The notes under the pieces were generated by a model. That model was not told the origin of the DNA, made no database searches, and worked only from the letters and a program-made list of their open reading frames with translations. The translations under genes were made by a program, and so were the position numbers. Shown piece by piece: positions 37,386 through 45,625 of a stretch of 64,000 bases of DNA (positions are counted from its first letter, which is position 1; every line of letters begins with the position of its first letter). The stretch comes from Pseudomonas sp. P5_109 (GTDB lineage: Bacteria; Pseudomonadota; Gammaproteobacteria; Pseudomonadales; Pseudomonadaceae). The stretch spans positions 6,677,001-6,741,000 of the forward strand of contig NZ_CP125380.1 of NCBI RefSeq assembly GCF_034009455.1. The letters are read 5' to 3'.

Positions 37386-38565
37386 CCGGTCGCGTCCCCA
37401 GCCCCATCGCCTGCCGGGCGAACCAGCGCTTGGCCGGTGGCAACAGGTCGAGACCGAGCAAGCCGATGTTGCGCCCCAGGGACACCAGCGGCTGGGTGCT
37501 GCCGAACAGGCGCGTGACCTGGTCGGAGAAGCCCACGGTGAGGTTCTGATCGAGACGCTGGCGTTCGCGGTAGGCCTGCAACGTGGCGAAATCGCCCAAG
37601 GCTTTTTCGCTGGCGAGCAAGGCATCGGCCAGGGCCTGGGCATCGCGCAGGGACAGGTTGAACCCCTGGCCGGCAATCGGATGCAGGCTGTGTGCCGCGT
37701 TGCCGAGCACCGCCAGATGCGGACGCACCTGTTCTTCGGCCTCGACCAGTGTCAGCGGATACAGATGCCGTGCCCCCACCTGTTTCAAGGTGCCGAGGCG
37801 ATAACCGAACACACCCTGCAACTCGCTGAGGAAGCTGCGCTCATCCAGGGCCGCCAGGCGTTGCGCGTCCATGCCCAGGCGAGTCCAGACCAGCGCGCAG
37901 CGATTTTCCGGCAGCGGCAGCAACGCCATCGGGCCTTCGTCGGTGAACCGCTCGAAGGCCATGCCGTTGTGCGCTTCACTCGGGGTGATGTTGGCGATCA
38001 ACGCGCTCTGGTTGTACGGACGCTTGCGAATGCCGATCCCCAGTTGCTCGCGCAGGCCGGAGCGGCCGCCATCGGCGAGCACCGCGAGGTCGCATTCCAG
38101 GATGGTTTCATCGTTGAGGGTCAGGCGATAGCCATCGGTCAGCGGCTCCATGCGGGTGACTTCCGCCGGGCAGCGCCAACTGATCACATCCTTGTCCAGG
38201 CCTTGCCACAGGCATTGGCCGAGCCAGGCGTTTTCAACGACATAACCCAGCGCCGGAACGCCCTCTTCCATCGCCGACAACCGAGCCGTCGAGAAACGCC
38301 CACGGTCGGACACATGAATCTGCTTGATCGGCTCGGCGCGGCGGGAGACTTCCTGCCAGACGCCCAACCGTTGATAAATCTGCCGCGAGCCGAAGGACAA
38401 CGCCGAGGAACGCGCATCGTAACTCGGTTGATACGTATCCCCCGGTGCGAACGGCTCGATCAGCACGATCTTCCAGCCCCGGGCCTTGGCTCCGGCCTGC
38501 AAGGCCAGCGCCAGACTCGCACCGACCAGCCCGCCACCAATGATTGCCAGGTTGACTCGACTCAT
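37378..38565 (-). CDS. ubiH: 2-octaprenyl-6-methoxyphenyl hydroxylase
   Basis: 395 aa, FAD monooxygenase of ubiquinone synthesis. FAD motif LAIIGGGLVGASLALALQAG, DG motif LAVLADGGRSGLREQLG and AVLGNAAHSLHPIAGQGFNL, typical UbiH. YDARSSALSFGSRQIYQRLG is a family landmark. It starts four bases inside the pepP end (ATGA overlap), so the two are translationally coupled. It belongs to the operon ygfB-pepP-ubiH-DUF4442-ubiI, the same order as visC/ubiH-pepP-ygfB in E. coli. Confidence 0.93.
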   Translation of the reverse strand: MSRVNLAIIGGGLVGASLALALQAGAKARGWKIVLIEPFAPGDTYQPSYDARSSALSFGSRQIYQRLGVWQEVSRRAEPIKQIHVSDRGRFSTARLSAMEEGVPALGYVVENAWLGQCLWQGLDKDVISWRCPAEVTRMEPLTDGYRLTLNDETILECDLAVLADGGRSGLREQLGIGIRKRPYNQSALIANITPSEAHNGMAFERFTDEGPMALLPLPENRCALVWTRLGMDAQRLAALDERSFLSELQGVFGYRLGTLKQVGARHLYPLTLVEAEEQVRPHLAVLGNAAHSLHPIAGQGFNLSLRDAQALADALLASEKALGDFATLQAYRERQRLDQNLTVGFSDQVTRLFGSTQPLVSLGRNIGLLGLDLLPPAKRWFARQAMGLGTRPDA

Positions 38566-39896
38566 GCCGCTTGTGTCCGTGCAGCGGCCATCAGGGCCTC
38601 GATATCGGCGACGGTTTTCGGCACGCCGCCCGTCAATATTTCACAGCCGGTTTTGGTGACCACTACGTCGTCCTCGATGCGCACGCCAATGCCGCGCCAT
38701 TTCTTCGCCACGTTCTGGTTGTCCGGGGCGATGTAAATTCCCGGCTCCACGGTCAGCGCCATGCCGACTTCCAGCACGCGCCACTCGCCGCCGACCTTGT
38801 ACTCGCCGACGTCATGTACATCCATGCCCAGCCAGTGACCGGCGCGGTGCATGTAAAACGCTTTGTAGGCTTCGCTGGCGATCAGTTCGTCGACGTTGCC
38901 CTGGAGCAGCCCCAGCTTGACCAGCCCGGCCGTGATGACCCGGACTGTCGCTTCGTGCGCCTGATTCCAGTGTTTGTTCGGGGCGATTTCAGCAAAGGCG
39001 GCTTCCTGGGAAGCCAGCACCAATTGGTAAATCGCTTTCTGTTCCGCTGAATACTTGCCGCTGACCGGAAAGGTGCGGGTGATGTCGCTGGCGTAGCAGT
39101 CGATCTCACAACCGGCGTCGATCAGCACCAGATCACCGTCCTTGAGCAACGCGTCATTCTGCTGGTAATGCAGGATGCAACTGTTGCGCCCCGCCGCGAC
39201 GATCGACCCGTAGGCCGGCATCTTCGCCCCGCCCTTGCGGAATTCGTAATCGAGCTCGGCTTCCAGGCTGAATTCGTGCAAGCCAGCGCGACAAGCCTGC
39301 ATCGCCCGCACATGCGCCTGGGCGGAAATCCGCGCCGCCTCGCGCATCACTTTCACTTCTGCCGCCGATTTATACAGGCGCATGTCGTGCAGCAGATGAT
39401 CCAGGGCAACGAACTCGTTCGGCGGCTGGGCACCGAGGTTGGCCTTGGAGCGGATCACGTTGATCCACTCCATCAGGTGGCGGTCGAATTCCGGGTTGCT
39501 GCCCATGGCCGAATACACCCGGTCACGGCCTTCGATCAAGCCCGGCAGGATGTCGTCGATATCGGTGATGGGAAAGGCGTCGTCGGCGCCGAAGTCGCGA
39601 ATCGCGCCTTCTTGCCCGGCACGCAGGCCATCCCACAGCTCGCGCTCGGCGTTGCGTTCGCGGCAGAACAGAATGTATTCGCCATGCACCCGGCCCGGCA
39701 TCAACACCAGCACGGCCTGGGGCTCGGGAAAACCGCTGAGGTACTGGAAGTCGCTGTCCTGGCGGTAAACGTGCTCGACGTCGCGGTTACGAATGGCCAC
39801 CGCGGCGGCGGGCAGGATGGCGATGCTGTTGGGTTCCATCTGCGCCATCAGGGCCTTGCGGCGACGGCTGTATTCCGATTTCGGGATATGGATCAT
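38562..39896 (-). CDS. pepP: Xaa-Pro aminopeptidase
   Basis: 444 aa, M24B metallopeptidase that removes N-terminal residues ahead of proline. The N-terminal domain starts MIHIPKSEYSRRRKALMAQM. The pita-bread catalytic domain carries the dinuclear metal ligands: LVLIDAGCEIDCYASDITRT (two Asp), HRAGHWLGMDVHDVG (His), TVEPGIYIAPD (Glu) and GIGVRIEDDVVVT (Glu). The length matches E. coli PepP. It sits between ygfB and ubiH. Confidence 0.96.
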   Translation of the reverse strand: MIHIPKSEYSRRRKALMAQMEPNSIAILPAAAVAIRNRDVEHVYRQDSDFQYLSGFPEPQAVLVLMPGRVHGEYILFCRERNAERELWDGLRAGQEGAIRDFGADDAFPITDIDDILPGLIEGRDRVYSAMGSNPEFDRHLMEWINVIRSKANLGAQPPNEFVALDHLLHDMRLYKSAAEVKVMREAARISAQAHVRAMQACRAGLHEFSLEAELDYEFRKGGAKMPAYGSIVAAGRNSCILHYQQNDALLKDGDLVLIDAGCEIDCYASDITRTFPVSGKYSAEQKAIYQLVLASQEAAFAEIAPNKHWNQAHEATVRVITAGLVKLGLLQGNVDELIASEAYKAFYMHRAGHWLGMDVHDVGEYKVGGEWRVLEVGMALTVEPGIYIAPDNQNVAKKWRGIGVRIEDDVVVTKTGCEILTGGVPKTVADIEALMAAARTQAA

Positions 39897-39923
39897 GGGC
39901 AGATGGCGTTCCCTGGCAAACGA

Positions 39924-40481
39924 TTAGTGCAGCGACGGTTTGGCGGCAGCCGGCACGTCTTTTTTGGTCTCGGAGAACAGCAGCAGCGGAGCGACGCGCA
40001 GGTACTCCATGACTTCCATATAGTCGCTTTCGCCGTCTTCGGACTCTTCCAGGGCGTCTTGTACCTGGGAAATAGCCGCGAGGTCCTGCAACACTTCGGT
40101 GGCCTCGGTGCTGAGCATGCTGCTGTCACGGCAGTTCAAGCCGAAGCCGCTGAGGAAACCCTGGCACCACTGGCCCAGCGCGACGGCACGTTCGGTGAGC
40201 GGGGCATCGTCGGTAGGCAACAGCAGAACGACGGTCACGTCATCGCCGGTGAGTTCGCCTTTCACCATCGCTTGCAGGCCGATCAGGGCATTGCGAACGT
40301 TGTCCTGCGGCTCGCTTTCGAGCAATTCTGCAGCGTCGATCAGCCAGCCTTCGGCGTCGAAACCGGCACCGGCGCAGCTGCGGCCGAGCAACAGGCCGTG
40401 CAGTTCAGCAGGCGAGACGTTGTGACCGTTGGAAGTCAGCAGGGTGGCGAAACCTTGGTACGGGGAATTCTGAATGGTCAT
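39924..40481 (-). CDS. YgfB/UPF0149 family protein
   Basis: 185 aa, first gene of the pepP-ubiH operon. Family marks are [46 protein letters not shown] and the C-terminal [17 protein letters not shown]. In P. aeruginosa a YgfB protein has been linked to control of ampDh3 and beta-lactam resistance by interfering with a transcription factor; whether this copy does so is unknown. Confidence 0.9.
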   Translation of the reverse strand: MTIQNSPYQGFATLLTSNGHNVSPAELHGLLLGRSCAGAGFDAEGWLIDAAELLESEPQDNVRNALIGLQAMVKGELTGDDVTVVLLLPTDDAPLTERAVALGQWCQGFLSGFGLNCRDSSMLSTEATEVLQDLAAISQVQDALEESEDGESDYMEVMEYLRVAPLLLFSETKKDVPAAAKPSLH

Positions 40482-40548
40482 GGGCAGCTAGGCGCCAGAC
40501 GGCGCTATGTCTAGAATGAAGGCCTTGTATCCTACATCGACTACCCCT

Positions 40549-40644
40549 GTAGGAGCGAGCTTGCTCGCGATGGTCGCCAACGATAACGCTGGGTACCTGA
40601 CGCCCCGCGGCGCTCTCAGGTTCATCGCGAGCTCGCTCCTACAG
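40549..40644. repeat. Palindromic intergenic repeat, family B
   Basis: TGTAGGAGCGAGCTTGCTCGCGATGGTCG and a shorter complement around a GC-rich centre, in the divergent region between ygfB and the TIGR02449 gene. Confidence 0.88.
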
Positions 40645-40671
40645 TCCGCCACCCATCAGACAGTGAAGACA

Positions 40672-40881
40672 ATGGAAGACACCGACCTGCAAGCGCTGAT
40701 GGCCAGACTCGAGTTGCTGATTACTCGAGTCGAGCAACTTAAGAGTCAAAACGGACTCTTACTAGCTCAGGAAAAGACCTGGCGCGAGGAACGCGCGCAC
40801 CTCATTGAAAAAAACGAAATCGCCCGGCGTAAGGTCGAATCGATGATTTCGCGCCTCAAGGCCCTGGAGCAAGACTCATGA
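40672..40881 (+). CDS. Small coiled-coil protein, TIGR02449 family
   Basis: 69 aa from the ATG at 40672 (MEDTDLQALMARLELLITRV); the longer frame runs through a repeat. It is almost wholly a heptad coiled coil, ending IARRKVESMISRLKALEQDS. It overlaps zapA by ATGA. This pairing is constant in Pseudomonas, and a ZapB-like role in organising the FtsZ ring with ZapA is a fair inference. Confidence 0.85.
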   Translation: MEDTDLQALMARLELLITRVEQLKSQNGLLLAQEKTWREERAHLIEKNEIARRKVESMISRLKALEQDS

Positions 40882-41195
40882 GTTCAAGCAATAGCGTCAC
40901 CGTGCAGATCCTCGACAAAGAGTATTCGATCATCTGCCCTCAGGAAGAGCGCAGCAATCTGGTCAGCGCCGCCCGTTATCTGGACGGCAAGATGCGCGAG
41001 ATTCGCAGCAGCGGCAAAGTCATCGGCGCCGACCGTATCGCCGTGATGGCTGCGCTGAACATCACCCACGATCTGCTGCACAAGGAAGAACGCCCGGATA
41101 TCCAGGCCAGCGGCTCGACCCGCGAACAGGTTCGCGACCTGCTCGATCGCGTCGATCTGGTGCTCGCCACCGATCCGGACGTCACCAAAGGCTGA
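40878..41195 (+). CDS. zapA: Cell division protein ZapA
   Basis: 105 aa, binds and bundles FtsZ at mid-cell. The N-terminal globular part (VTVQILDKEYSIICPQEERS, LVSAARYLDGKMREI) and the C-terminal coiled coil are of family length. VIGADRIAVMAALNITHDLL is conserved. It is coupled to the coiled-coil gene upstream and followed by 6S RNA, as in other gamma-proteobacteria. Confidence 0.95.
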   Translation: MSSSNSVTVQILDKEYSIICPQEERSNLVSAARYLDGKMREIRSSGKVIGADRIAVMAALNITHDLLHKEERPDIQASGSTREQVRDLLDRVDLVLATDPDVTKG

Positions 41196-41226
41196 TTCGC
41201 GTCGTCGCTTGCGTTATACTGCCCTC

Positions 41227-41406
41227 ACTCCCTGGGGTGTTTGCCAGTTGGCGATGTCCCTGAGCCGATTTGCTATACCCTGGAGGTTGCACGTTGGGCT
41301 GGTGTGCATGTCCGCTAGACGGAAAGCCTTAAAGCCTACTGCATCTTCCACCTTGAACTTTCGGGTTCAAGGGCTAAGTCGACAGCGACACATTCGGGGA
41401 GCCTGA
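41227..41406 (+). ncRNA. ssrS: 6S RNA
   Basis: The stretch CCCTGGGGTGTTTGCCAGT.. through ..CATTCGGGGAGCC matches Pseudomonas 6S RNA as I recall it, including the conserved block GTGCATGTCCGC, GACGGAAAGCCTTAA and the hairpin CTTGAACTTTCGGGTTCAAG. Ends pair (CCCTGGGG.. with ..CGGGGAG). A -10 box TATACT lies at 41215-41220, setting the 5' end near 41227. 6S RNA mimics an open promoter and holds sigma70 RNA polymerase in stationary phase. It lies between zapA and the 5-FTHF cyclo-ligase gene, the conserved ssrS-ygfA arrangement. The exact ends are within a few bases. Confidence 0.93.
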
Positions 41407-41506
41407 TTCCAGTCCAATGCCGGTTTTAATACCGGCATTGGCGTTTTTACTGCTCTGCTTTTTTACAGAGGCGCTTTACGTAACCGTATTGCCGAAGCCA
41501 AAATCC

Positions 41507-42112
41507 ATGACCGAACCTGCGCTGCTCCCCCGCCCGCAACTTCGACGCATGCTGCGCAAGGCCCGCCGCGCCCTGACACCCAGTCAGCAGCGCCTGGCCG
41601 CTCGCGGGCTGTATAAGCAACTGGCCCAGCAACCGCTGTTCCGCCGCGCCAAACACATCTCGCTCTATCTGCCGACCGACGGTGAAATTGATCCGCGACT
41701 GTTGCTGCGTGCCGCACAGCGCCGGGGCAAGGCCACTTATCTACCGGTCCTGAGCGCCTGGCCGCGAACCAAAATGGTGTTCCAGCGCATCCGTCCCGGG
41801 GAAAAACTCAAACCCAATCGCTTCCGTATTCTCGAGCCACGGGCCAACCTCGCCCGGCAGCGCAAGATCTGGGCGCTGGACCTGGTGCTGTTGCCATTGG
41901 TGGGGTTTGACGATGTCGGCGGACGCCTGGGGATGGGCGGCGGCTTCTACGACCGGAGCCTGGCTTATCTGGCACGACGAAACGACTGGCGCAAGCCGAC
42001 GCTGTTGGGGCTGGCCCATGAATGTCAGAAGGTTGAGCGATTGGCTCAGGCGAGCTGGGATGTGCCGCTGCAAGGAACGGTAACGGACAAGGCCTGGTAT
42101 TACGCAGGCTAG
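41507..42112 (+). CDS. 5-formyltetrahydrofolate cyclo-ligase
   Basis: 201 aa from the ATG at 41507 (MTEPALLPRPQLRRMLRKAR); the upstream extension lies in the 6S RNA tail. It converts 5-formyl-THF to 5,10-methenyl-THF using ATP. Family motifs are ISLYLPTDGEIDPRLLLRAA, LVLLPLVGFD and the signature GGRLGMGGGFYDRSLAYL. In E. coli the homologue ygfA is co-transcribed with 6S RNA and affects persistence; the same layout is seen here. Confidence 0.93.
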   Translation: MTEPALLPRPQLRRMLRKARRALTPSQQRLAARGLYKQLAQQPLFRRAKHISLYLPTDGEIDPRLLLRAAQRRGKATYLPVLSAWPRTKMVFQRIRPGEKLKPNRFRILEPRANLARQRKIWALDLVLLPLVGFDDVGGRLGMGGGFYDRSLAYLARRNDWRKPTLLGLAHECQKVERLAQASWDVPLQGTVTDKAWYYAG

Positions 42113-42147
42113 GCGCCACTTCGATCAGTGGCGCCGAGGCAACAGGA

Positions 42148-42303
42148 TCAGCGCTTGAAGGCGGTCGACTGTTGCTGCAATTGGGCAAGCTCGACCGGCG
42201 CATCGGTCTTGTTGGCCCACAGGCTCTGGGCGTAGCCAGTGGTCACGACGCCAAGGCCAAACAAAATGACCAAAATCCATAGTAAATCCGGTTTGCGTTT
42301 CAT
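42148..42303 (-). CDS. Small single-pass membrane or secreted protein of unknown function
   Basis: 51 codons, MKRKPDLLWILVILFGLGVV followed by TTGYAQSLWANKTDAPVELA. It has a basic N-terminus and one hydrophobic helix, possibly a signal peptide cut after YAQ. The position, opposite and just after the cyclo-ligase gene, matches a small conserved gene in other Pseudomonas. I cannot assign a function. Confidence 0.65.
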   Translation of the reverse strand: MKRKPDLLWILVILFGLGVVTTGYAQSLWANKTDAPVELAQLQQQSTAFKR

Positions 42304-42498
42304 CGATTGCCCCCCAAAGGCATATCTACACGATGACAGCAGCGGTTTCCGTTTGTAGGCCGTGCAGCAGCGTCAAGCATTGAAGGCCGGCATTTTGCGG
42401 CAACGTGAACCGCTGCGCAAATGCTGACGTCAACCGACCGTCGGTTTGTCATAAAATTGTCGACAAGCTGCTCAAACACCTCGCAAGGAGCAACAGAC

Positions 42499-42951
42499 AT
42501 GGCCTATTGGCTGATGAAATCCGAGCCCGACGAACTCTCGATCAAAGGCCTGGAAAAGCTCGGAAAAGCGCGCTGGGATGGGGTTCGCAACTATCAGGCA
42601 CGCAATTTCCTGCGGGCCATGGCGGTGGGGGACGAGTTCTTTTTCTATCATTCCAGCTGTCCCGAGCCGGGAATTGCCGGAATCGGCAAAATTGTCGAAG
42701 CCGCGTATCCGGACCCGACAGCACTGGAGCCGGAAAGTCATTACTACGATCCCAAGGCCACCACGGACAAAAATGCCTGGAGTGCGATCGACGTCGCCCA
42801 TGTCGAGACGTTTGCCCGGGTGCTGAAGCTGGATTATCTGAAGCAGCAGACGGCACTGGCCGAGATGCCGTTGGTGCAGAAAGGTTCGCGGCTTTCGGTG
42901 ATGCCGGTGACGCCGGAGCAGTGGGCGGCGGTGGTTGCTTTAAAGCCTTGA
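42499..42951 (+). CDS. EVE-domain protein (PUA-like, modified-base binding fold)
   Basis: 150 aa from the ATG at 42499, preceded by CAAGGAGCAACAG. EVE domain throughout: AYWLMKSEPDELSIKGLEKL, RWDGVRNYQARNFLRAMAVG, DEFFFYHSSCPEPGIAGIGK. It is related to human THYN1. EVE proteins read modified cytosine or uracil in nucleic acids; the bacterial stand-alone form probably binds modified RNA. No restriction gene is near, so a housekeeping role is likelier than defence. Confidence 0.92.
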   Translation: MAYWLMKSEPDELSIKGLEKLGKARWDGVRNYQARNFLRAMAVGDEFFFYHSSCPEPGIAGIGKIVEAAYPDPTALEPESHYYDPKATTDKNAWSAIDVAHVETFARVLKLDYLKQQTALAEMPLVQKGSRLSVMPVTPEQWAAVVALKP

Positions 42952-42969
42952 GTCATTTGTTGCCTGTAC

Positions 42970-43075
42970 CGGCCTTTTCGCGAGCAAGCCCGCTCCCACA
43001 GTGGATTGGTGTTGGAACAGGATCATAAGTCCACCACGCAACCCTGTGGGAGCGGGCTTGCTCGCGAAGAGGCCC
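42970..43075. repeat. REP-type palindromic pair, family A
   Basis: Arms at 42976-42999 and 43045-43068 with a 45-base centre, between convergent EVE and FliL-like genes. Confidence 0.9.
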
Positions 43076-43093
43076 GTCAGGACAGCGAAAGTC

Positions 43094-43504
43094 TTATTGG
43101 ATGATCAGGTTGTTGAACAACAGATCCTCAACCACCGGCTTGCCGGTTTCGTCGTTCATTACCTGCTGGGTCTGCTTCAGGGCTTCCTGACGCAGCTTTT
43201 CCTTGGCCTCGACGTTGTTCATCGTCTCGGTGGTCTGCTGGGCGAACAGCGCGACCAATTGATTGCGGATCAAAGGTTCATTGGCCTTTACCGCCTTGGT
43301 CGCCTCGTCACCGGTCACCCGCAAGGCCACATCCGCCTTGTAAACCTTGAGCTTGGGCGTGCCATCCAGCCCGTAGTTACCCACGAACGGCGGACTCAAG
43401 GTGATGTAGTTGACCTTTGGCGCAGCTTCACCTTCTTTGGCTTCTTCGGCCACCGCTGCCACAGGCAGAGACAGGGCCAGCAACAACATGATCCACGCTT
43501 TCAC
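43094..43504 (-). CDS. FliL-like secreted protein
   Basis: 136 aa from a GTG at 43504, preceded by AAGGAGCGAATT; the longer frame with ATG at 43615 lacks such a site. The signal sequence (KAWIMLLLALSLPVAAVA) is followed by an acidic linker and a FliL-type core: VNYITLSPPFVGNYGLDGTP, LKVYKADVALRVTGDEATKA, EPLIRNQLVALFAQQTTETM. FliL supports the flagellar stator, but no flagellar gene is near. This is the orphan paralogue common in Pseudomonas. Confidence 0.82.
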   Translation of the reverse strand: MKAWIMLLLALSLPVAAVAEEAKEGEAAPKVNYITLSPPFVGNYGLDGTPKLKVYKADVALRVTGDEATKAVKANEPLIRNQLVALFAQQTTETMNNVEAKEKLRQEALKQTQQVMNDETGKPVVEDLLFNNLIIQ

Positions 43505-43654
43505 AATTCGCTCCTTATCCGGTTTGCGGCCTAGCATAACGACCCGCCACGCCAGCACAAGCTTATGGCTGACTATCAGGGCCAGGCATGCTCGTTGACC
43601 CATCAACTCACACACCTACACTTATCGGCCATCACTCCCAAAGGAATAGCCCTG

Positions 43655-44632
43655 ATGAAAGCCGTGCTGTGCAAAGCCTTCGGCCCTGCCGAATCGCTGG
43701 TGCTGGAAGAGGTCGCCAGCCCTGTCGCGAAGAAAAATGAAATCCTGCTGGACGTGCACGCCGCCGGGGTCAACTTCCCCGACACGCTGATCATCGAGGG
43801 CAAGTACCAGTTCAAGCCGCCCTTCCCGTTCTCTCCGGGTGGCGAAGCCTCAGGCGTGGTCGGCGCCGTGGGTGAAAAGGTCAGCCACCTGAAAGTCGGT
43901 GACCGGGTCATGGCCCTGACCGGTTGGGGCAGTTTTGCCGAACAGGTCGCCGTGCCGGGCTACAACGTGTTGCCGATCCCGCCGTCCATGGATTTCAACA
44001 CCGCCGCCGCCTTCAGCATGACCTACGGCACCTCGATGCATGCCCTCAAGCAGCGCGGCAACCTGCAACCGGGCGAAACCCTGCTGGTGCTGGGTGCTTC
44101 CGGCGGCGTCGGCCTGGCCGCGGTTGAAATCGGCAAGGCCATGCGCGCCCGGGTGATCGCCGCTGCCAGCAGCGCGGAGAAACTCGCCGTCGCCAAGGCC
44201 GCCGGTGCCGATGAGCTGATCAACTACAGCGAAACCAGCCTCAAGGACGAAATCAAACGCCTGACTGACGGCCAGGGCGCCGACGTGATCTACGACCCGG
44301 TCGGCGGCGACCTGTTCGACCAGGCCATCCGCGCCATCGCCTGGAACGGCCGCCTGCTGGTGGTCGGCTTCGCCAGCGGGCGCATCCCCGAATTGCCAGT
44401 GAACCTGGCGCTGCTCAAAGGCGCGGCGGTGCTCGGCGTGTTCTGGGGCTCCTTCGCCCAGCGCCAGCCGCAAGACAATGCGGCGAACTTCCAGCAGCTG
44501 TTTGGCTGGTTTGCCGAAGGCAAGTTGAAGCCACTGGTGTCGCAGGTGTATCCGCTGGGCAACGCAGCGCAGGCCATCAATGACCTTGGCCAGCGTAAAG
44601 CAGTCGGAAAAGTGGTGGTGCAGGTTCGCTGA
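43655..44632 (+). CDS. NADPH:quinone oxidoreductase (medium-chain, zinc-free)
   Basis: 325 aa from the ATG at 43655 (ribosome site AAAGGAATAGCC). GroES-like N-terminal domain (MKAVLCKAFGPAESLVLEEV, GVNFPDTLIIEGKYQ) and Rossmann domain with LVLGASGGVGLAAVEIGKA for NADPH. It lacks the structural-zinc cysteines of alcohol dehydrogenases. It probably reduces quinones or enones. It is monocistronic, with a terminator just beyond its stop. Confidence 0.9.
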   Translation: MKAVLCKAFGPAESLVLEEVASPVAKKNEILLDVHAAGVNFPDTLIIEGKYQFKPPFPFSPGGEASGVVGAVGEKVSHLKVGDRVMALTGWGSFAEQVAVPGYNVLPIPPSMDFNTAAAFSMTYGTSMHALKQRGNLQPGETLLVLGASGGVGLAAVEIGKAMRARVIAAASSAEKLAVAKAAGADELINYSETSLKDEIKRLTDGQGADVIYDPVGGDLFDQAIRAIAWNGRLLVVGFASGRIPELPVNLALLKGAAVLGVFWGSFAQRQPQDNAANFQQLFGWFAEGKLKPLVSQVYPLGNAAQAINDLGQRKAVGKVVVQVR

Positions 44633-44644
44633 AGCTCTATCTGC

Positions 44645-44679
44645 AAAAAAAGCGCGGCCAACTAGCCGCGCTCTTTTTT
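44645..44679. terminator. Bidirectional terminator
   Basis: Stem AGCGCGGC / GCCGCGCT (44651-44658, 44665-44672) flanked by seven A and six T, between the convergent oxidoreductase and TonB-like genes. Confidence 0.88.
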
Positions 44680-44683
44680 GCCG

Positions 44684-45298
44684 TCAAAGCAACACCTGTA
44701 TCTCCTTCGGCAAAAAATGCACGTAGCGGCTCGCCGGATGCACATTACAGCGCTGCACGATCGAATGAGCGCTGGCATTGAGCTTGGCAATCAGCGCCAA
44801 ACGTTTCTCCTCCGGCAATTGAGTCGGTGAAAGCGAGTGGGTCAGGTAACCGCGGGTCCAGCTGAAAACCGGCAGGTCCACCCATGAGGAAGTGGCAATG
44901 CTCAACGATGCCCGTGCGATGGCACTGCATTTGAGCCGCTTCAACTCCTTGTTGACGTGGAAAGGATGTTCGCTGTCCAGCCTGAAATTCATGGGCGCGA
45001 TCACGATGACTTGCGCAGGCTGATCCTCGGTAATCTTCCATGGTTTGAACCGCCACTGGTTGACGGCTGCCAGTGAAGCCTCACCGAGTTCGGGATGCGC
45101 ATCTTCCAAAATCTCGGCGTTGCTGACTGAACCATTGGCCTTAACGGTCAGGCTGACACGCACCATGCCGACAACACCGGCGCGGTAAAGCGCCACTGGA
45201 TAAACCGGCTTGGGATTATTCTCGGGTATCAGGAATACTTCCCCGGCCCTGACATCCGCAGAAACCAGCAATAAGAGCCCACACAACCACCACCGCAT
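44684..45298 (-). CDS. Secreted protein with a TonB C-terminal-type domain at its N-terminus
   Basis: About 204 aa from the ATG at 45298 (MRWWLCGLLLLVSADVRA), a signal peptide. Directly after it comes a TonB_C-like fold: NNPKPVYPVALYRAGVVGMV, RVSLTVKANGSVSNAEILED, EASLAAVNQWRFKPWKI. The remaining 100 residues (from about 105) hold four cysteines, of which two or three may pair, and are unknown. There is no membrane anchor and no proline-rich spacer, so it cannot be an ordinary TonB. No TonB-dependent receptor is adjacent. Confidence 0.78.
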   Translation of the reverse strand: MRWWLCGLLLLVSADVRAGEVFLIPENNPKPVYPVALYRAGVVGMVRVSLTVKANGSVSNAEILEDAHPELGEASLAAVNQWRFKPWKITEDQPAQVIVIAPMNFRLDSEHPFHVNKELKRLKCSAIARASLSIATSSWVDLPVFSWTRGYLTHSLSPTQLPEEKRLALIAKLNASAHSIVQRCNVHPASRYVHFLPKEIQVLL

Positions 45299-45445
45299 CT
45301 CCCTCTCCCTTCGCCTGCAACGCCAGACCTGGCAACAGCACAAAGGTTACGGGGCGATGTCGTCCGGCATAACGTCATGGCTTCCGCTTTGAACGAAGGA
45401 CCTTTCCCAAAAACCTGCCCTGTTTTCAGCACATCAAAGTCCTCA

Positions 45446-45579
45446 ATACGAAAACAGGTAACGCTTCCTACAACGCCCCTCACTTACACCTGAGCGACAT
45501 GTTCATAAAGGAACACTCGATATCCAACATTTCCGCTGTTTTGCCGATGAGAACCGGTGCTATTTTCGGTAACGAAACT
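45446..45579 (+). promoter_or_regulatory. Probable GlpR-type operator region of glpT
   Basis: TATTTTCGGTAACGAAACT (45561-45579) contains the palindrome TTTCG-GTAA-CGAAA, close to the E. coli GlpR consensus TATGTTCG..CGAACATA. A half-site ATACGAAAA lies at 45447. Location 46-65 bases upstream of glpT suits repression relieved by glycerol-3-phosphate. Regulator identity is inferred. Confidence 0.5.
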
Positions 45580-45625
45580 GTAACATTCGTATCCGCAGTC
45601 AAAACAAGAAATTTGGAGCTCTTGA

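Noticed and set aside
37386..37676. Longer N-terminus for the DUF4442 protein
   Set aside because: It is an off-frame reading of ubiH; the ATG at 37385 gives the family length and the usual operon overlap.
40507..40671. Longer N-terminus for the TIGR02449 coiled-coil protein
   Set aside because: The extension translates a palindromic intergenic repeat; the ATG at 40672 gives the family length.
41417..41506. Longer N-terminus for the 5-FTHF cyclo-ligase
   Set aside because: The extension lies just after 6S RNA and adds a hydrophobic stretch foreign to this soluble enzyme family.
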